A DNA stretch of 64,000 bases, from contig NC_061126.1 in assembly GCF_905220365.1 (NCBI RefSeq), positions 4,898,001-4,962,000 on the forward strand, written 5' to 3'. Position numbers and translations under genes: made by a program. Below are positions 12,877 through 26,101 of this stretch, one piece after another. This DNA comes from Vanessa cardui (lineage: Eukaryota > Arthropoda > Insecta > Lepidoptera > Nymphalidae). Positions within the stretch are counted from its first letter, which is position 1. Each line of letters starts with the position of its first letter. Under the pieces are notes generated by a model. That model did not search any database. It saw nothing but the letters and a program-made list of their open reading frames with translations, and was not told the origin of the DNA.

Positions 12877-13851
12877 TTTTATTGTAAAAGCCTAACAATC
12901 AAAACAAATAAACTCACTTTTACATTTACTGTATTAGTGAGAATATACATAATTACATATAGTCCTCCCGTACGTGGCAAAAGTTATGAAGTGTTACGTA
13001 ATTGATATAATTTTCACGCTAATTCCATGATCGAAGTGTTTCTGTAAACATTTATTGTTCACTGGAGCTAAACTGATGAGGTTAACCCATTTAACCTTGT
13101 TTCTGTTCGTAACCATCTAGTACATACAAGTTTAATTCTATAAACGAAGAGTTTAGTCTGTCATACTGAAATTATAACAAGGGAGTTTGTTTCGTTTACC
13201 TTTTTTGGTCTCATATTGTTATAGAACTACCGTATTAATTTACTTCATATTTTCAAGTTAGACATAGGCAATATATGAATATTAATCGGTCAAATCATTA
13301 AAACGAACGAACGGTACTCAAGCTTTTTCAATAAGAGATTTGTCTTCAAAGTGTGTACATATAATAAATAAATACGTAGTAATGTATTTTAGTTTAATTA
13401 TGACACTGTATTTTGGTTTTAATCGTTTGACGTCGGTATCGTATTTTAAGCTTTCCTATTCGAAACAATGTTCTCATAACCTGTATTAAATATTTCAAGA
13501 TATCAACCTTATTTTAATAATACGAAATATGATGGTACAATAGTATCTTATATATTTCTCGGCTTAACTGATACGAACAAGGGTAAGCGACTAACCGAAG
13601 GCTCATTAGATTTTAACTAACATTGATTATTGACGATGTATTTACTTGTAATTAATGAAGTAGTACCTTACATAAATTAAGCTTTTGACAAGATTTAAGG
13701 TTAGAGCAAACTTTAAGTACAAACTTGGTATTTTATTATAAGATGTGGAAAATCGTATAGTATCTCTCCTATTAGTAAAGAATGAGTCATAACTGTTACA
13801 TTGATATTTTCTATACCTATACATATAATACAATTGGAGTGTGTGTTTGTA

Positions 13852-14106
13852 ATAATAAAATAGTCCTTTTTTACTCAATGCATATATATGTATACACGGT
13901 ACATATACCAAAATAAGATTTTTTACAAGTTTTGTCGGTCTTTCAGTCTGTCTGTTTGTTTCGGCTGATCTCTGGAACGGCTGGACCAATTTTGCCTGGA
14001 CTTTAACTGGCAGATAACTGATATAATAGGGAGTAACTTAACTACAATCATTTATTTTTTTGTTAAATTAAAACGCGTTCAATGTCGCGGGCACAGCTAG
14101 TAACAA
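13852..14106 (+). repeat. Interspersed repeat family C
   Basis: TTTTTTACTCAATGCATATA, GATCTCTGGAACGGCTGGAC, then TGTCGCGGGCACAGCTAGTA at the 3' side, typical of an RTE-like end. Confidence 0.55.
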
Positions 14107-14548
14107 ATATGTTTAAAGTAAATCACTATTTTTTTTATATAAATAAAGAATTTTGTTTTATATCTCGCAACAGAAGGTACGTAAGCTATAATTGCCCCCG
14201 TAGCGATGGCGAATCATATTGTACATATATGTTCAGCTGGGTTAACAATAGTAGAATATATATACGTCAGCCTCTTTCATAAATTTATCTTTCATTTATT
14301 TTTAAATTAACAATATGCTATCAATTAATGTATATTAAAAATTATAAAAACATTACTCAGCTATCCTTAAAACAAAGGGGTATTTACATATATAGTAAGA
14401 TAATTTGTGGTTATATTATCTGTTAAGGATATATAACATATCGTTTGGAAAGTGACACGAATATTTGTATCATTTCGTTGCAGGTTTTTCCACAGCGGCT
14501 CCGATTTTAACATTGATTCTCTGATATGAGACGGGGCCAGAAAGTGTG

Positions 14549-14587
14549 AATCATTTATTGCAAAATTTTGTTTTGCAATAAATGATT
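14549..14587. repeat. Perfect 17-bp inverted repeat
   Basis: Arms 14549-14565 and 14571-14587 (AATCATTTATTGCAAAA and its exact complement) with a 5-base spacer TTTTG. Confidence 0.9.
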
Positions 14588-16473
14588 TCGTAATAATTGA
14601 ATAATATACTCAAGACTCTTGTATAAATTATTATTATCTGGTAAAAGAGAGAAAGCTAAATAATAATAATAAAGCTTTTTTATTTCCTTAACATACATAG
14701 AAAAGTAAAAACATGAGAATATATTTATTAAAGATTAACTGTGAAGGAGTTCTATCTGTGAAACATATCTGATCCACCAGCCTACCTATATCTACTTCAA
14801 TCATTTCATATCCTAGAGAGTATGAATCACTATGAGTTTTTGAATTGTCCTGATTTTTGCTTATACTTCTAACATTCAAGATATTCCTTTCCGTTGGTTC
14901 TTCTATATTATTGGATTGTTATTTTATATCCAAGTTGTCTGCATGTCAAGCATAAGTTTCAGTTTCAGGGGAAATCCATGTGTTCTTTATTCTTCTATTA
15001 ATTCCATAATTGTTTCTGAAATTTCTATAAATATTTTTCCCTAATTACTAAAATATTTCCATATTCTATGCTCAGTGTATGTCAGCTAATAAAGGCATTT
15101 GGTGACGTTAATCTTTACTTTAGTTTTTGGTGTGTATGATTATATTTTTATAATGTTCCTTATTTCATATAGCTCTGTTATCATCATATTCTAATCGCTT
15201 AGATCTTGAGATCATATTATCAGTGAATCTAAGGTAATTAAGGTATTTCCCGTTTATGTTCTTAGTAATTTACTACAATTAACTTTGTACGAGTATTTTA
15301 TGTTCATACAAAATTGTTATCATATTATTTTACAAGTTATCCATTTATTTTATGTATATATATATATATATATATATTTTTTAGTTAATAAATAGGAGAT
15401 AAGCATTCAATTCTATGTAAGATCAAGGTGGAGACCGAAATGTAGAACGTGGGCCGACGTGTTACTTGCTTTTATTCGAGACACGTCGAACTCGTCAACT
15501 AGCTCACAAAGCTTGTATTGTATTGTAATGAAATGATACACGTCGTAATAGTTCAACCCGTAATCGTGAAAAACGAAAGTTATGTTATTCAAAAGTAATT
15601 TAAATATTTATAGAAATATAATTGTTTGAATTAGGAATAAAGAAAATGCATGTTAATTATTACGTTCCAAATTTAAAAAAAAAGAAACAATTTTTTTTTC
15701 TTTTTTACCGTATTAATATAGCCGATGATTTTATTTAAAGTTAATTACTTACACATATCATTATTAGTATTCTAAAATAAGACTAGTAATTATCTGACAA
15801 AATTGTTGCAACGTTTATTGATAAATAAATATTCCATTAAATTATTTTAATCGCTTAAATATTAAAAAAATAAGTTTTGATTACACGTACAAAAGAAAAT
15901 GTAGACATTATACAAAATTAGGATAGAGACTTTGTGATCACAATTAAACGAGTCTAAATAAAATTTTAAATTATAAAATTTAACCGACAAGAAAGTAAGT
16001 TGCGCTAATTAAACGTTATTATGCATTTAGATCAAAAGTAATTACACAGATATGTTAATGTATAATCATCAAGAGTGCAAATATAAGAATGTGGAAAATT
16101 TCAGTTCGATCGATTTGGTAGAACTGTTTTTTTAAATTAAGAACAAAAGCAAAAACATTATATGGTATTGCCAAAAATAACATGTCTTATATGTAGATCA
16201 AAGGCACAATAGAGATGGGTTTAAAAAATTGTTGGATATATGAGAGAGCGCTTGCAAGGAAATGGTTTACTAAGGATATGACGTGGGAAATAGATGAATG
16301 TAAATAAAATTACATGTGTACTGCGATTCCAGATTAATGAACAATCGCAAGCGAATGAAGTGAATGATCTTTTTGAATTACTCATTCACTTATCAGTAAT
16401 TCGATCAGCAGTGGTCTGTACAGAGTCTCTTATTACTGACAACATATAGTCTTTATCATTATTTTATTATTAT
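14588..16473. other. No gene seen
   Basis: AT-rich unassigned sequence with one TA microsatellite and a GC-richer spot at 15420-15545 (GACCGAAATGTAGAACGTGG). No coding evidence. Confidence 0.5.
15350..15382. repeat. TA microsatellite
   Basis: About 13 TA units after TTTATG, ending in a T-run. Confidence 0.9.
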
Positions 16474-16560
16474 TACATCGTACAAAACAAAGTCGTTTAC
16501 CGCTGTCTGTCCTGTCTGTATATACTTAGATCTTTAAAATTATACAACGGATTTTGAAGT
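16474..16560 (-). repeat. Interspersed repeat family A fragment
   Basis: ACAAAACAAAGTCGTTTACC, GCTGTCTGTCC and ACAACGGATTTTGAAG correspond to the 3' half of family A. Confidence 0.5.
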
Positions 16561-16848
16561 GGTTTTTTTTTAAAGATTGATTGATTCAAGATGAAGGTTT
16601 ATCTATATGTATGATACATTCACAATATAGTACAGAATGATTAAAAAACTGTGAAAATTGTAAGACTAACTGCAGTATATTTCGAAGCCGGCGTAGTTCA
16701 CTAGTTATAGACATACAAAAGAGCCAGATTAGTCAAGTTAAAATATGCGAAGCATTGGATATTGATCTACATCCTATGCTATATACAATGGAGTACCAAT
16801 ATACGTTTAATAGCGTTTTAGATTACACATTTACAATGATCTATTAAA

Positions 16849-16995
16849 TTGATCCAAAGAAGGTGGTGGAGCCGACCAAAGAAGGTGGTAGAGCCGACTG
16901 AATGCGGAAGATGGAGAAACGTGAGCTTTAGCGCACCTTGGGAGAGGCCCATGGCCAGCAATGAATTGCGGTTGAGTGATGATTGTCGTTTCACA
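16849..16995 (+). repeat. RTE-type LINE, last codons and 3' end
   Basis: The stretch translates as ...RPKKVVEPTECGRWRNVSF and then APWERPMASNELRL, which fits the degraded WR...LGEAYVQQW C terminus common in lepidopteran RTE-like reverse transcriptases. It ends in GAGTGATGATTG, like the usual TGATGA-rich tail. GC-rich versus its flanks; no 5' part is present. Confidence 0.45.
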
Positions 16996-18051
16996 ATACA
17001 ATTCGTTTTTTTTTTTATCCAACATGTGTATGGCATGACAGTTATCGGTTATGCCATAAAAACCTTCTTAGTCACCGAACTATTGACACTCAACTAGCAG
17101 ACTTTAATAATAATTAACAAAAATATTAATTTAGTTGAGACTGTTTACGTGTAATTTTTAATATGTTATGGTAAGTAGTAGTAACACATAAAATACTATG
17201 TGACTCAGGGGTAAATTTATTATGATAAACGTTATTCATAGAAACGCACCCGAATACCGCTCCCATACATAATATTTTAACTAAGTTTTAACATTATGCT
17301 AATAAAGATCACGCGTGCATATTATTTGTAAGTATGTATGTGTGTCGTACACAGTTCATTATAAATGGCCAGTCCTAGTTATGTTTCAAGGATAACCACT
17401 TTACTTAAAATGCATTTGCCTTTACGGGAAAGTTATTTTACACATAAATAGTAAGTATCGGGGATTTGTAAAATACTTATGTACCTAATTATAATAAAGA
17501 TAATGAACTCATTGAATACTGAATCACGTATTTAATACATGTAAATGTAAACTTATGATGTAAACTTAAATGAAAATGAATTTTACGAAATGTATAAAAT
17601 TATCTCAAACTTATCGGTACAAAAATTTTCATGAATGTAAGCAGGTATGCTTTGAAGCATATGACATAATTTTTTAGTAAAATGATGTAAAGTAAATATT
17701 TTAATAATATCTTAGCTATAATCAGTACTTAATTGCTACTAAAAGATTACGAAACCATTTTTAGGTAGGTATATTACGTTTTTTTTTTAATTATCCCCAA
17801 AAAGATGTAAATTCGATCGTCGAAGTTCGTATAAAAATAAACGAAACCGTCGAGAGAGATGCCGATGAATGGTAATAAACTTATAAATAGACCATTGTCA
17901 GATTAACAATGGCCACTGATGTAATCACGAAGGTAATCTTTATTGAAATCTTGAGAGAATACAAAACGACAAACCCGATAAAGTTTAGCTCCAACAAATC
18001 TACTCATAACGTGAAGTATGATACTGGAAAGTATTTATTTTTATATTATAT
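16996..18051. other. No gene seen
   Basis: AT-rich, stops in all frames, no recognised repeat. The 18311-19084 stretch is similar. Confidence 0.55.
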
Positions 18052-18310
18052 AGTTAGGCGGACTGCTTGGTCCACCTGATGACAGCCAGCGCCAACATTG
18101 GCGATGCAAACAATATTAACTATTCATGACGTCACCAATGTTCACCAACGTTGGGAACTAAGACGTTATATCCCATGTTCCTGTAGTTACACTTGCTCAC
18201 TCAAAACGGAAGACAACAATACCAAGTGTTTGTTCTTTTGTTCTTATGTAGAGTCATATAATAACGTAGTACCTACCCAGAAGAGTTTACACAGAGTGTA
18301 GCATCAAGTA
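18052..18310 (-). repeat. TE2 copy, diverged
   Basis: TAGGCGGACTGCTTGGTCCA, CACCAACGTTGGGAACTAAG and TACCTACCCAGAAGAGTTTA keep TE2 order with many substitutions. Confidence 0.65.
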
Positions 18311-19084
18311 AATATTGGAAAGCATAAAAGAAATAATAACATTTGGAATACATAACATTGCCAAAGGAAAATTGTATATTAAGATACATAAATAGGTTAT
18401 ACAGAGTGTTACTTTTACCAATGAATACAGCGGAAAGACACATGTGTAACCAATTCTTGTCGTTCCATGTAAACCTTTCTTCGAGAATACCTTTTACGCA
18501 AACAGCATTCAATATTGGGTGCTACATCGTTCACACGCTTTTATTTCCCACGTACGTTCAGCAACTTCAGAGAAAATAAGAAAATTCCTTTATTGAGTGA
18601 GCTTTTCCCTCTTTTTTTGTTACGAAAATCTTTAAATGTTTTATGTTTACTACGTTTGTTACTGGTACGATTATAACAACGATTGTCAATTTTTAAAACA
18701 GGACAATAATCATTTGTACATGAAAAAAATTAAAAGCATAATATTCAATACAAGATTATATAGATGATAAAAAGCGTGGAGCTAATAATTTCAGACTTTC
18801 AGGCATTATATATATACTTATACATATAGTTTCTATCATTAGTATATAAATAATTGTATTTAATTAACACAATTTTGTATTTTGAATTTTAAGCACAACT
18901 AACTATTGAGTATCTCTCTATTCGAAACCGACACAAAGACGTTTGAGAAAAAAAGCCTTCTTGAATTAAATATATTTAGATTTTTCTTACAATTAAATTA
19001 TTATTGTCGTTATCATTATTTTTTTAAAATACGTTTTAAATATTAGTCATTTATTGAATTGGTTTCCAATGCTTGATTAAGCAG

Positions 19085-19264
19085 TGATGACTACGATAGA
19101 CATGCGTTTAAAGTAACTGACTTGATTTCTCAGTTTCTTTTGCCGGTTCTTCTCAAATCAGGGTGTTTCTTTTGTCGAACTGTTGGTAGTGTAATTTGAC
19201 CATCCATAAGTAAATGATAAATATAATGCTTCAACATTAAATAAAATAATTTGAGTTGAGTTGA
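19085..19264 (+). repeat. CR1/Jockey-like LINE 3' end, diverged subfamily
   Basis: TTTCTTTTGCCGGTTCTTCT followed by a diverged GTTGGTAGTGTAATTTGAC and AAATAAAATAATTTGAGTTG. The order of motifs matches the local LINE 3' UTR, but the tail is TTGAG-based. Confidence 0.55.
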
Positions 19265-21015
19265 CACAATAACGAAATGACGATTCTAAGTCACATATAT
19301 GTTAAGAGTTAACATTGATGATATGGTGAGAGGTCAACTAATCAATGCAGTCTTAGGCTTATTATAAGCATATATATTATAGGCGTATTATCTTAATAAC
19401 ATTTATGATACTAAACTTCAATGTAATTATGACTTGAACTTGAGCCACGCACATTTTGTAACTTTAACTATGTAATTAAAAACATAAGAGTATTATTTTA
19501 TGATTTTGGCTTTTATATGTGCTCAGGGCGCAGATTATTTCAACAATATCACGTTCGTAACATATGATTATATCTACCTATGAGATTGTAATGTCACAAG
19601 TAAAGATTGCATTCAATGCAAATTGAATATTGCAACCAATTACAGGCATGGCACGAGAAAAGTATACTGAGTACCATTACTTAATTTCCGCAGCGTAAGA
19701 TGTTTCTTGTGTTAGATAACTACTAATGATACAATCAATTATTTGATGCTTGCAATCAATGTAAATAACACTTTAATATCTCATTACAGACTCTCAATTT
19801 ATTTATATACTTACTACCTTACCATATATTATTATACTTGGTTATTATTTGAAATGAAATATTTTTAAACACTTTTTTGGAAAAATATACATACGTAGAA
19901 GTCAAACTTTCTTAGTTAATAATGAATTTAAGAATAACATGGAAAATATTTTTTTATAGATTTAAAATTATTTTAAGTAATCTAAATAAAAGTTTGTAAA
20001 ATATATAAAGTAGACTTATATGCAATTTTGGATTGTCACATTTCGTATACACATGTAAATTATTACACTAAGAGAACAGGTAAGAAAGTCAGCAGTTTCT
20101 ATTTTTTTAAATTAACTACTTTCGTATAAAAAGTCTTTTGCTAATTCGTAACATGACATAAGTACTAGAACTAATATGTAGAAGAAAATTACTTTTGTTT
20201 TTGAGCACGACAAACTAAAAATATCTACGCCTCTATAAAATCCTACATCGTAATTCTTTTCGATATCCATATTTTTCACCTTTCCTATCGGATGTTGACA
20301 GATGAATTTCCTTTCGTGATAGGTATATATTTGTTTTTATTCCTACAAATATCTGAAATACGTAGAAATGTATCTGTAAGTTATTTTATGACATCATAAA
20401 CAAGTACAGAAAATTATACCTAACATTCGATAATCGACATTTTTTTTTCTATAAGTAGTTTTTTTATACAGAAAATACGTGTGTCATTTCTGTCATGTGC
20501 AAATATGTTAAGCTGCAATTAAAATTTCTGAACAATAACTAAAATTCTCAACAATAAAACTTAGTGTTTATTTTTATGTATATATTATATAAAATGCGAT
20601 ATATAGTAAAATCTAAAAACCAGAAAACAAAACTTGAGTATTGATTTGACAAACAGAGGATTATTTAATGTATATTTTATTTGGATGCATTTAAGTAGTA
20701 ATTTATAATACTGGATGTATTCTATATCTTTATCCACCCGGGGTCAAATTTAATCGTACACAAATGACCCATAACAATACACAACATTAATACTGGTAAG
20801 TACATTTTATCATATTTCTCTTTAGTCTCTTTTCTAGTGTTCAAATATTAATTAATATTAGAAAACTAATTGAATTTATACCACATTTTATCCTCAACGA
20901 GTTTTCAATAATTATGATAAATAAATAATATACCCATAATTCCCTATTCGATTTAAACTCAAATCAGAGACACTAAGTAATCAGAGAGAAAACATATAAA
21001 TAAAATATAACTTAC
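19265..21015. other. No gene seen
   Basis: AT-rich. If the minus-strand exon at 21016-21336 is real, this is its first intron. Confidence 0.5.
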
Positions 21016-21336
21016 CTTAGTAATAAAACGTCAGCTTCGAATTCATCTAGTCTACAAATCCATATAAAACTTTTCACATCACTTAAAAACGTACATCAGT
21101 TACAACTTTTTACTACACAAACATTATTAATATACTCTTTTATAATAAAACAGCAAAAGCATTACGTTCATAATTTAATATTTTACCATTCGATTTATTC
21201 ACACAGTTAATTTGTCCACCGCAAACGAGCCTTCGTTCGAGTTCGTACGTTTGTAAATAAACATTGCAATCAGCTACCACATAGTACTTGTGCGTACGAC
21301 CGTCTCTCGTACACTGCCGTCCGCGGACTGCTAACT
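21016..21336 (-). promoter_or_regulatory. Possible promoter and noncoding first exon of a minus-strand gene
   Basis: On the minus strand a TCAGTTAG initiator-like motif (A at about 21336) is followed by a GC-richer stretch (AGTCCGCGGACGGCAGTG), then about 320 bases ending in CTAAG before a perfect GTAAGT donor at 21015-21010. All ATGs in it open only very short frames (the longest is 21 codons), so if it is an exon it is 5' UTR or lncRNA. No downstream exon is visible at lower coordinates. Confidence 0.35.
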
Positions 21337-22917
21337 GAATACAACGAATAGTTCATGGAATGATTAGCGTACTTGACGTAACAGAATCTCGTTTCTTAAA
21401 GAAATATTTATTAATCCGAAAACAAGGTATTTGTTTTGGGTATTCGCCACTTGAAATACTAAACATAGGAATGCCAATTTCACTTGCCACTAATCGCTTC
21501 ATTAATCTGTATTTAAATCGGATAAAACTACGAAAGACAAATTATTATATTGTTTAGTCAAAATCTACTCCAAGTATATTTGAATAGGATGTTTTTCCGT
21601 TAGGGAAGATATCTTCTCATTTATTATTAAACGAAATAGATATTGTTTATTGTTGTATAAACAAAGTTATGAGTGAGTACTGTCTACTCAACTTTAAGAT
21701 TCCAGAATTACATTCAAAAGTTCAAAAACTGCTGTAAATGACGTAACTACGGGCTTTTTTTAAAAACATAAACACGGTATTTGTAATGGTTGGTACAAAT
21801 GACGTCATAAGTATTTATTTTTCCATCCATCAAAATATTTTTGTATTATTTGGTAATTAAGTTCATAAATACCAAAATCTAGGCCAAGACAACAAACAAT
21901 CGAAGCGTAATCCATCAAGATCAATTGCAAGTTTCTGAAGTATTAATAATAATGATATTCTATATTCGTCATTAAAATGTATTTATTAATAATTTAACTT
22001 TGAATGGGAAAATCATTAAATATTTAGTATTCGTGTTATTCTCACTAAGTCTGGTCTTGTTTAATTTCTTATTCACTACAAAAGTTTTAATTATTCAGTA
22101 ATTCAACTAATCAAAGATATTGAGACTTTTGCAAAGGCAATTTACTAATTTTAACATTTGTATTACTAACTATATTCATATATTGAAGAAATACTTATTA
22201 AACGTAAGTACAACTAATTAAGAACAATAAATCGTCGTTGCCCAATTGTGTAAAAAATTAAATATTACAACTATACAAAAAAATGCCAATAATTTATAAA
22301 TAGGTCAAATAGCAAAATTATTAACTTCTCGCATATTTAGACTGTGTATGAGTCAAACGCTCTAGCTCTTGTGTAATCGGAAGTGGACCAGTTTAATATA
22401 AATCAACATACATATTTTATGTCTAGTATACACTGACAACGTATAGCCCGTACTTAATATTAGTTAATGTATATAAGCCTATTTTTAATCGTATGAGATC
22501 TACTATAGACATTACTTTCACTTGCTTTCTCCATGTCCCTACATATTGTGTATATATACACTTACACATCGCTTACACAGTACACTCGTGTATCAATCTT
22601 AATAATAACGCTACTCACATAAGTCTATCACGGTGCAAAACATTTTTTTTTTAAATTTAATTTACAAAGTCCATGACTAACAGTTGCCCGTGCCATAATT
22701 TTAGATTTTACATTATGAACATCGCTGGACTTCAAGCTAGTCGTCTTCTTGGAAGACGTGGCTTGCTGACTTTTCTTTTTTTTATAATTAAAATAAATAG
22801 TATAAGTATTTATTTAAATTATGTTTACTACAATCCAGTGGGCCTTTGGAGCAAAACAGTTTTTACATAAACAAGATATATGATATATTTGTAGTCATTA
22901 TCATCATCGTCATCAGT
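21337..22917. other. No gene seen
   Basis: AT-rich unassigned DNA; a 65-codon frame at 21360 has no support. Small GCCCGTGCC-type repeat debris is seen at 22680. Confidence 0.5.
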
Positions 22918-23165
22918 AGATGGACGGGAAATGGGTCACCTGAAGATAAGTCACCAGTCCTAGACGCCGTACGTATTTTCACCAACCTGAAATCGTACAG
23001 TTCGGTAGAATATATTCCAAGCCTCCTCCACAAAGTGGCTTTAGCCCAGCCGTGGGAATTTTCAGGCTGTTGTTGTATATAATCAACCACATGTGGGAAC
23101 TGTGATGTCATGTCCGTTATAGTTGTACACACTCACTTTAATCCGGATTACAAAAATACCAAGTA
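22918..23165 (-). repeat. TE2 copy interrupted by a Metulj-like SINE tail
   Basis: TE2 motifs on the minus strand (TGGGTCACCTGAAGATAAGT; then GTGGGAACTGTGATGTCATG) flank a plus-strand Metulj tail at 23004-23077 (GGTAGAATATATTCC ... TCAGGCTGTTGTTGTA). The SINE fragment therefore arrived after TE2. Confidence 0.55.
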
Positions 23166-23921
23166 TATATGTACATATACTTAACTTTATGAATTTGTGT
23201 AATACTAAATGCTTTGATATACGTAGTTGTTGATAATCTCAATAATATTTCGTATTGGTTACATTTTTACTAAACTAGACTCTATAAACTATATTAATTT
23301 ATATAATATTAAATAATGCGGTTCCACCATTGTTGGTCAAGTTTAATGATATCTTTATTAACATAAATTTAAAATATAAAATTACAATAAGCTCATAAGT
23401 TTTAATAATCCTAAAAAAAAATATGTATTGATTATATTAAATTATCTATAAAGCATTCATACTTTTGTGAATATCGACACTAATACAGTCATAGTAATTC
23501 ATGACACATTTATGAAGTATATCATCTGGGTTAAAGTTTAATTTATCTAACGGTCTAAGAGACCCTATACATGACAACAATGATACTTTATAGCGATATG
23601 AAATAAAACATAATATACTTACGTTATTTACTTTAAATTTATATATTATTAGCTGCCCGTGCCTATTTCGATTTATTTTTGTTGAAAACAATTTTGGAAC
23701 GTTATCGTAGTTTCTGCTAAAGGTCCAATACAAACCATCCAAGTACCTACTAAAATACTCCCAAATGTTTTAATCAACATTAAATCAAGACTTTCGTTAA
23801 GATTTTGGAGATACATACAAGATATATTCCTGATACCCACTGTTAACTTATGATTGTACTAGGATTAAAACAGCCTACATTTTTATTCAATTCAATTAAA
23901 AAATAAAATCCCTAAGGCATT

Positions 23922-24576
23922 GATTCAAAATCAAAAATCAAAATCAAAATAAACTTTATTCAAGTAGGCTTTTATAAGCACTTTTGAATCGTCATTTTAC
24001 AATTAAGTGAAGCTACCACCGGTTCGGAAAGTAGATTCTACCGGGAAGAACCGGCAAGAAACTCAGTAGTTACTCTTTTTTAACATTTAAAAAATACAGC
24101 GTCATGTTAATTAAATACAATTATTTCAATTAATGTATCCTGCTTGGAAGTCAACAGGTATTAACTCCACGCTTTTTTATCATCTACAAAATCTTGTATC
24201 GAATAGTATGCTTTTTCTACCAATGTATTTTTAACAAACGATTTGAATTTACTAAACGGCAAAGTTAAAAATTTCTGCGGAATTTTATTATAGAAACGGA
24301 TACCTTGCCCCAAGAAGGATCCATTGACTTTGCGGAGTCGGAAACTTGGCGTTATAAGTTTATCCTTACTTCTAGTGCATATACAATGATTATCACTGAT
24401 TTTATCAAAGTGATCAATGTTACTGTGAATATACATGATATTGTTGTAAATATATTGCGACGCAACAGTAAGTATTCCTACTCTGTTAAAAACATCCCGA
24501 AGAGAGTCTCTAGCTCCAAGATTATAAATAAACCGAATTGCTCTCTTTTGTAAAATAAAGACAGATTGCAATACAA
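23922..24576 (-). mobile_element. 5'-truncated CR1/Jockey-like LINE
   Basis: The minus strand holds the last part of the reverse transcriptase ORF (see the pseudogene entry), then a conserved 3' UTR (AACCGGTGGTAGCTTCACTT region) and a terminal TTTTGA-type repeat at 23922-23955 instead of poly(A). Such tails are typical of CR1 elements such as Zenon in butterflies. The 5' truncation is abrupt near 24576. The same 3' UTR recurs at 1.6, 43.2 and 50.1 kb. Confidence 0.85.
24161..24571 (-). pseudogene. C-terminal 136 residues of a LINE reverse transcriptase
   Basis: The frame contains LQKRAIRFIYNLGARDSLRD, then ILTVASQYIYNN and FRLRKVNGSFLGQGIRFYNK. This region follows the polymerase thumb in CR1/Jockey-type LINE proteins. 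The YADD catalytic box and the endonuclease would lie upstream and are missing. The frame itself is open to its natural stop at 24161, so truncation is fairly recent. Confidence 0.85.
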
Positions 24577-25820
24577 CTGAAAGTTAAAAGACTTTTGCAT
24601 TTATTATACCTAATAATTGGTTTCAAATATCACCTTAATAAAAGAAATGCACAAAAGGAATTTTCTTTACAAAAATTTTGAAAGATACGAACGAAGAAAA
24701 AAGTGAGAAACTCTTGTGAAATTTCTATTTATTATACAGATAAAAAATAATTTAAACGTCGCGATAAAGAAGGTTGTGTTTAAAGGCTGAACTCCTTTTT
24801 TCAGTGATAAACTTGGTGAAATACGACATACACGGCCCTTTACAATAACCTGTCAACTGTATGAATGGAGCCCGGCCCATAGAATATTCATAGCCTTTTA
24901 AAGTATAAAACCGCTACTTGACTGCTGGCAACCTCGTTCTTACAAGGTGATCCTACTTGCTTAACACGAAATAACTTACTTATGTAACTATGTAACTCAC
25001 AATGGAAATGTACCAGAGTTGCCCAGTATATACGTAATGAAAATATATCCAAAGCTTTGCCAATTGCCAATAATGTTTTTTTTAAGTAATTGCTAAAACA
25101 TCATTTTTTGTCTGCACCCACATAACCGAAATTTAATAACAATGTAAGGATTATAATTATGTTTAAGGTTTTTCATTTCATAAGAGAAGGCGGATTGGCA
25201 AATCGACCACCTGATACTAAGTGGTCACAGCGGTCATAACACGAACAGCTAAAAAAGCTAACTAAAGTTGAGACGAGATTGATTAAACCCTATAAAATAT
25301 AATAACAAAGATATGATACTAAAATTTTGGTTGCATCACACATTTATATTGAATAATAATAACATTTAAAAACAACTGTAGCATTCAACAATACTACGCT
25401 CATAAACAATAAATACAGCGGCGTGTGTCACACTTCTATACTGCAATAATATATGATATACAGCTATCTGCCCGTATATATCTGACCGTAGCGTCACTTA
25501 CTTCATTCAATGTAAATAACCATATATACATATTAAAAACTAGTTGTTTCCCGCGGTTCGCACACGTTTTTGGGTTGGTTGTCATGTGTTGGCAAGAAAA
25601 GTAACCCATATGCATGCAGTTCATGGTGTCAATCAACAATCCACTCGCTTAGGAAGTCAGTTACAGGTACACTTGCAGAAGATATACATAAATATACGCT
25701 TGAGTTCAAGCAAAAATGTTTTGCTTTCATCATTTTCTGCCTCGCACAACAACTCTGTGGAACGATGAAGCTTCCACCGGTGGCATCGCACCTCCCGGTG
25801 TTCCAGATGTCTGTTTGCCC
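24577..25820. other. No gene seen; one unexplained GC-richer block
   Basis: 25550-25815 is GC-richer and carries open frames on both strands up to 96 codons. It directly adjoins a SINE and begins with the repeat-like GTTTCCCGCGGTTCGCACAC, so I read it as transposon debris. Confidence 0.4.
25189..25240 (-). repeat. Short TE2 3' fragment
   Basis: GGCGGATTGGCAAATCGACC followed by ACCTGATACTAAGTGGTCAC matches the last 50 bases of TE2. Confidence 0.5.
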
Positions 25821-26101
25821 AACAACAACGACAACCTAAAAATTTCCCACTGCTGAGCTTAAAGCCTCCTCTCCCTTTGAAGAGGTTTGGAACATAATGC
25901 GGATTGGAGGAATACACATCTGGCAGAATTTCTATGAAATTAGACACACCATGCAGGTTTCCTCACGATGTTTTCCTTCACCGCTGAGATGAATTACAAA
26001 CATAAATTAAGCACATGATTATTCAGTGATGCTTGTCTGGATTTAAGCCCGCAATCATCAGTTAAGATGCACGCGTTTTAATTATCTGGGCCATCTCGGC
26101 G
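25821..26101 (-). repeat. Metulj-like SINE
   Basis: Minus orientation: AACAACAACG tail, TTTCCCACTGCTGAGCTTAA, then ACGATGTTTTCCTTCACCGC and the tRNA-like head ending CTGGGCCATCTCGGC. The middle has lost the GAACAGCGTGG part. Confidence 0.85.

Noticed and set aside
24305..24553. 82-codon plus-strand frame
   Set aside because: Antisense shadow of the LINE reverse transcriptase remnant.
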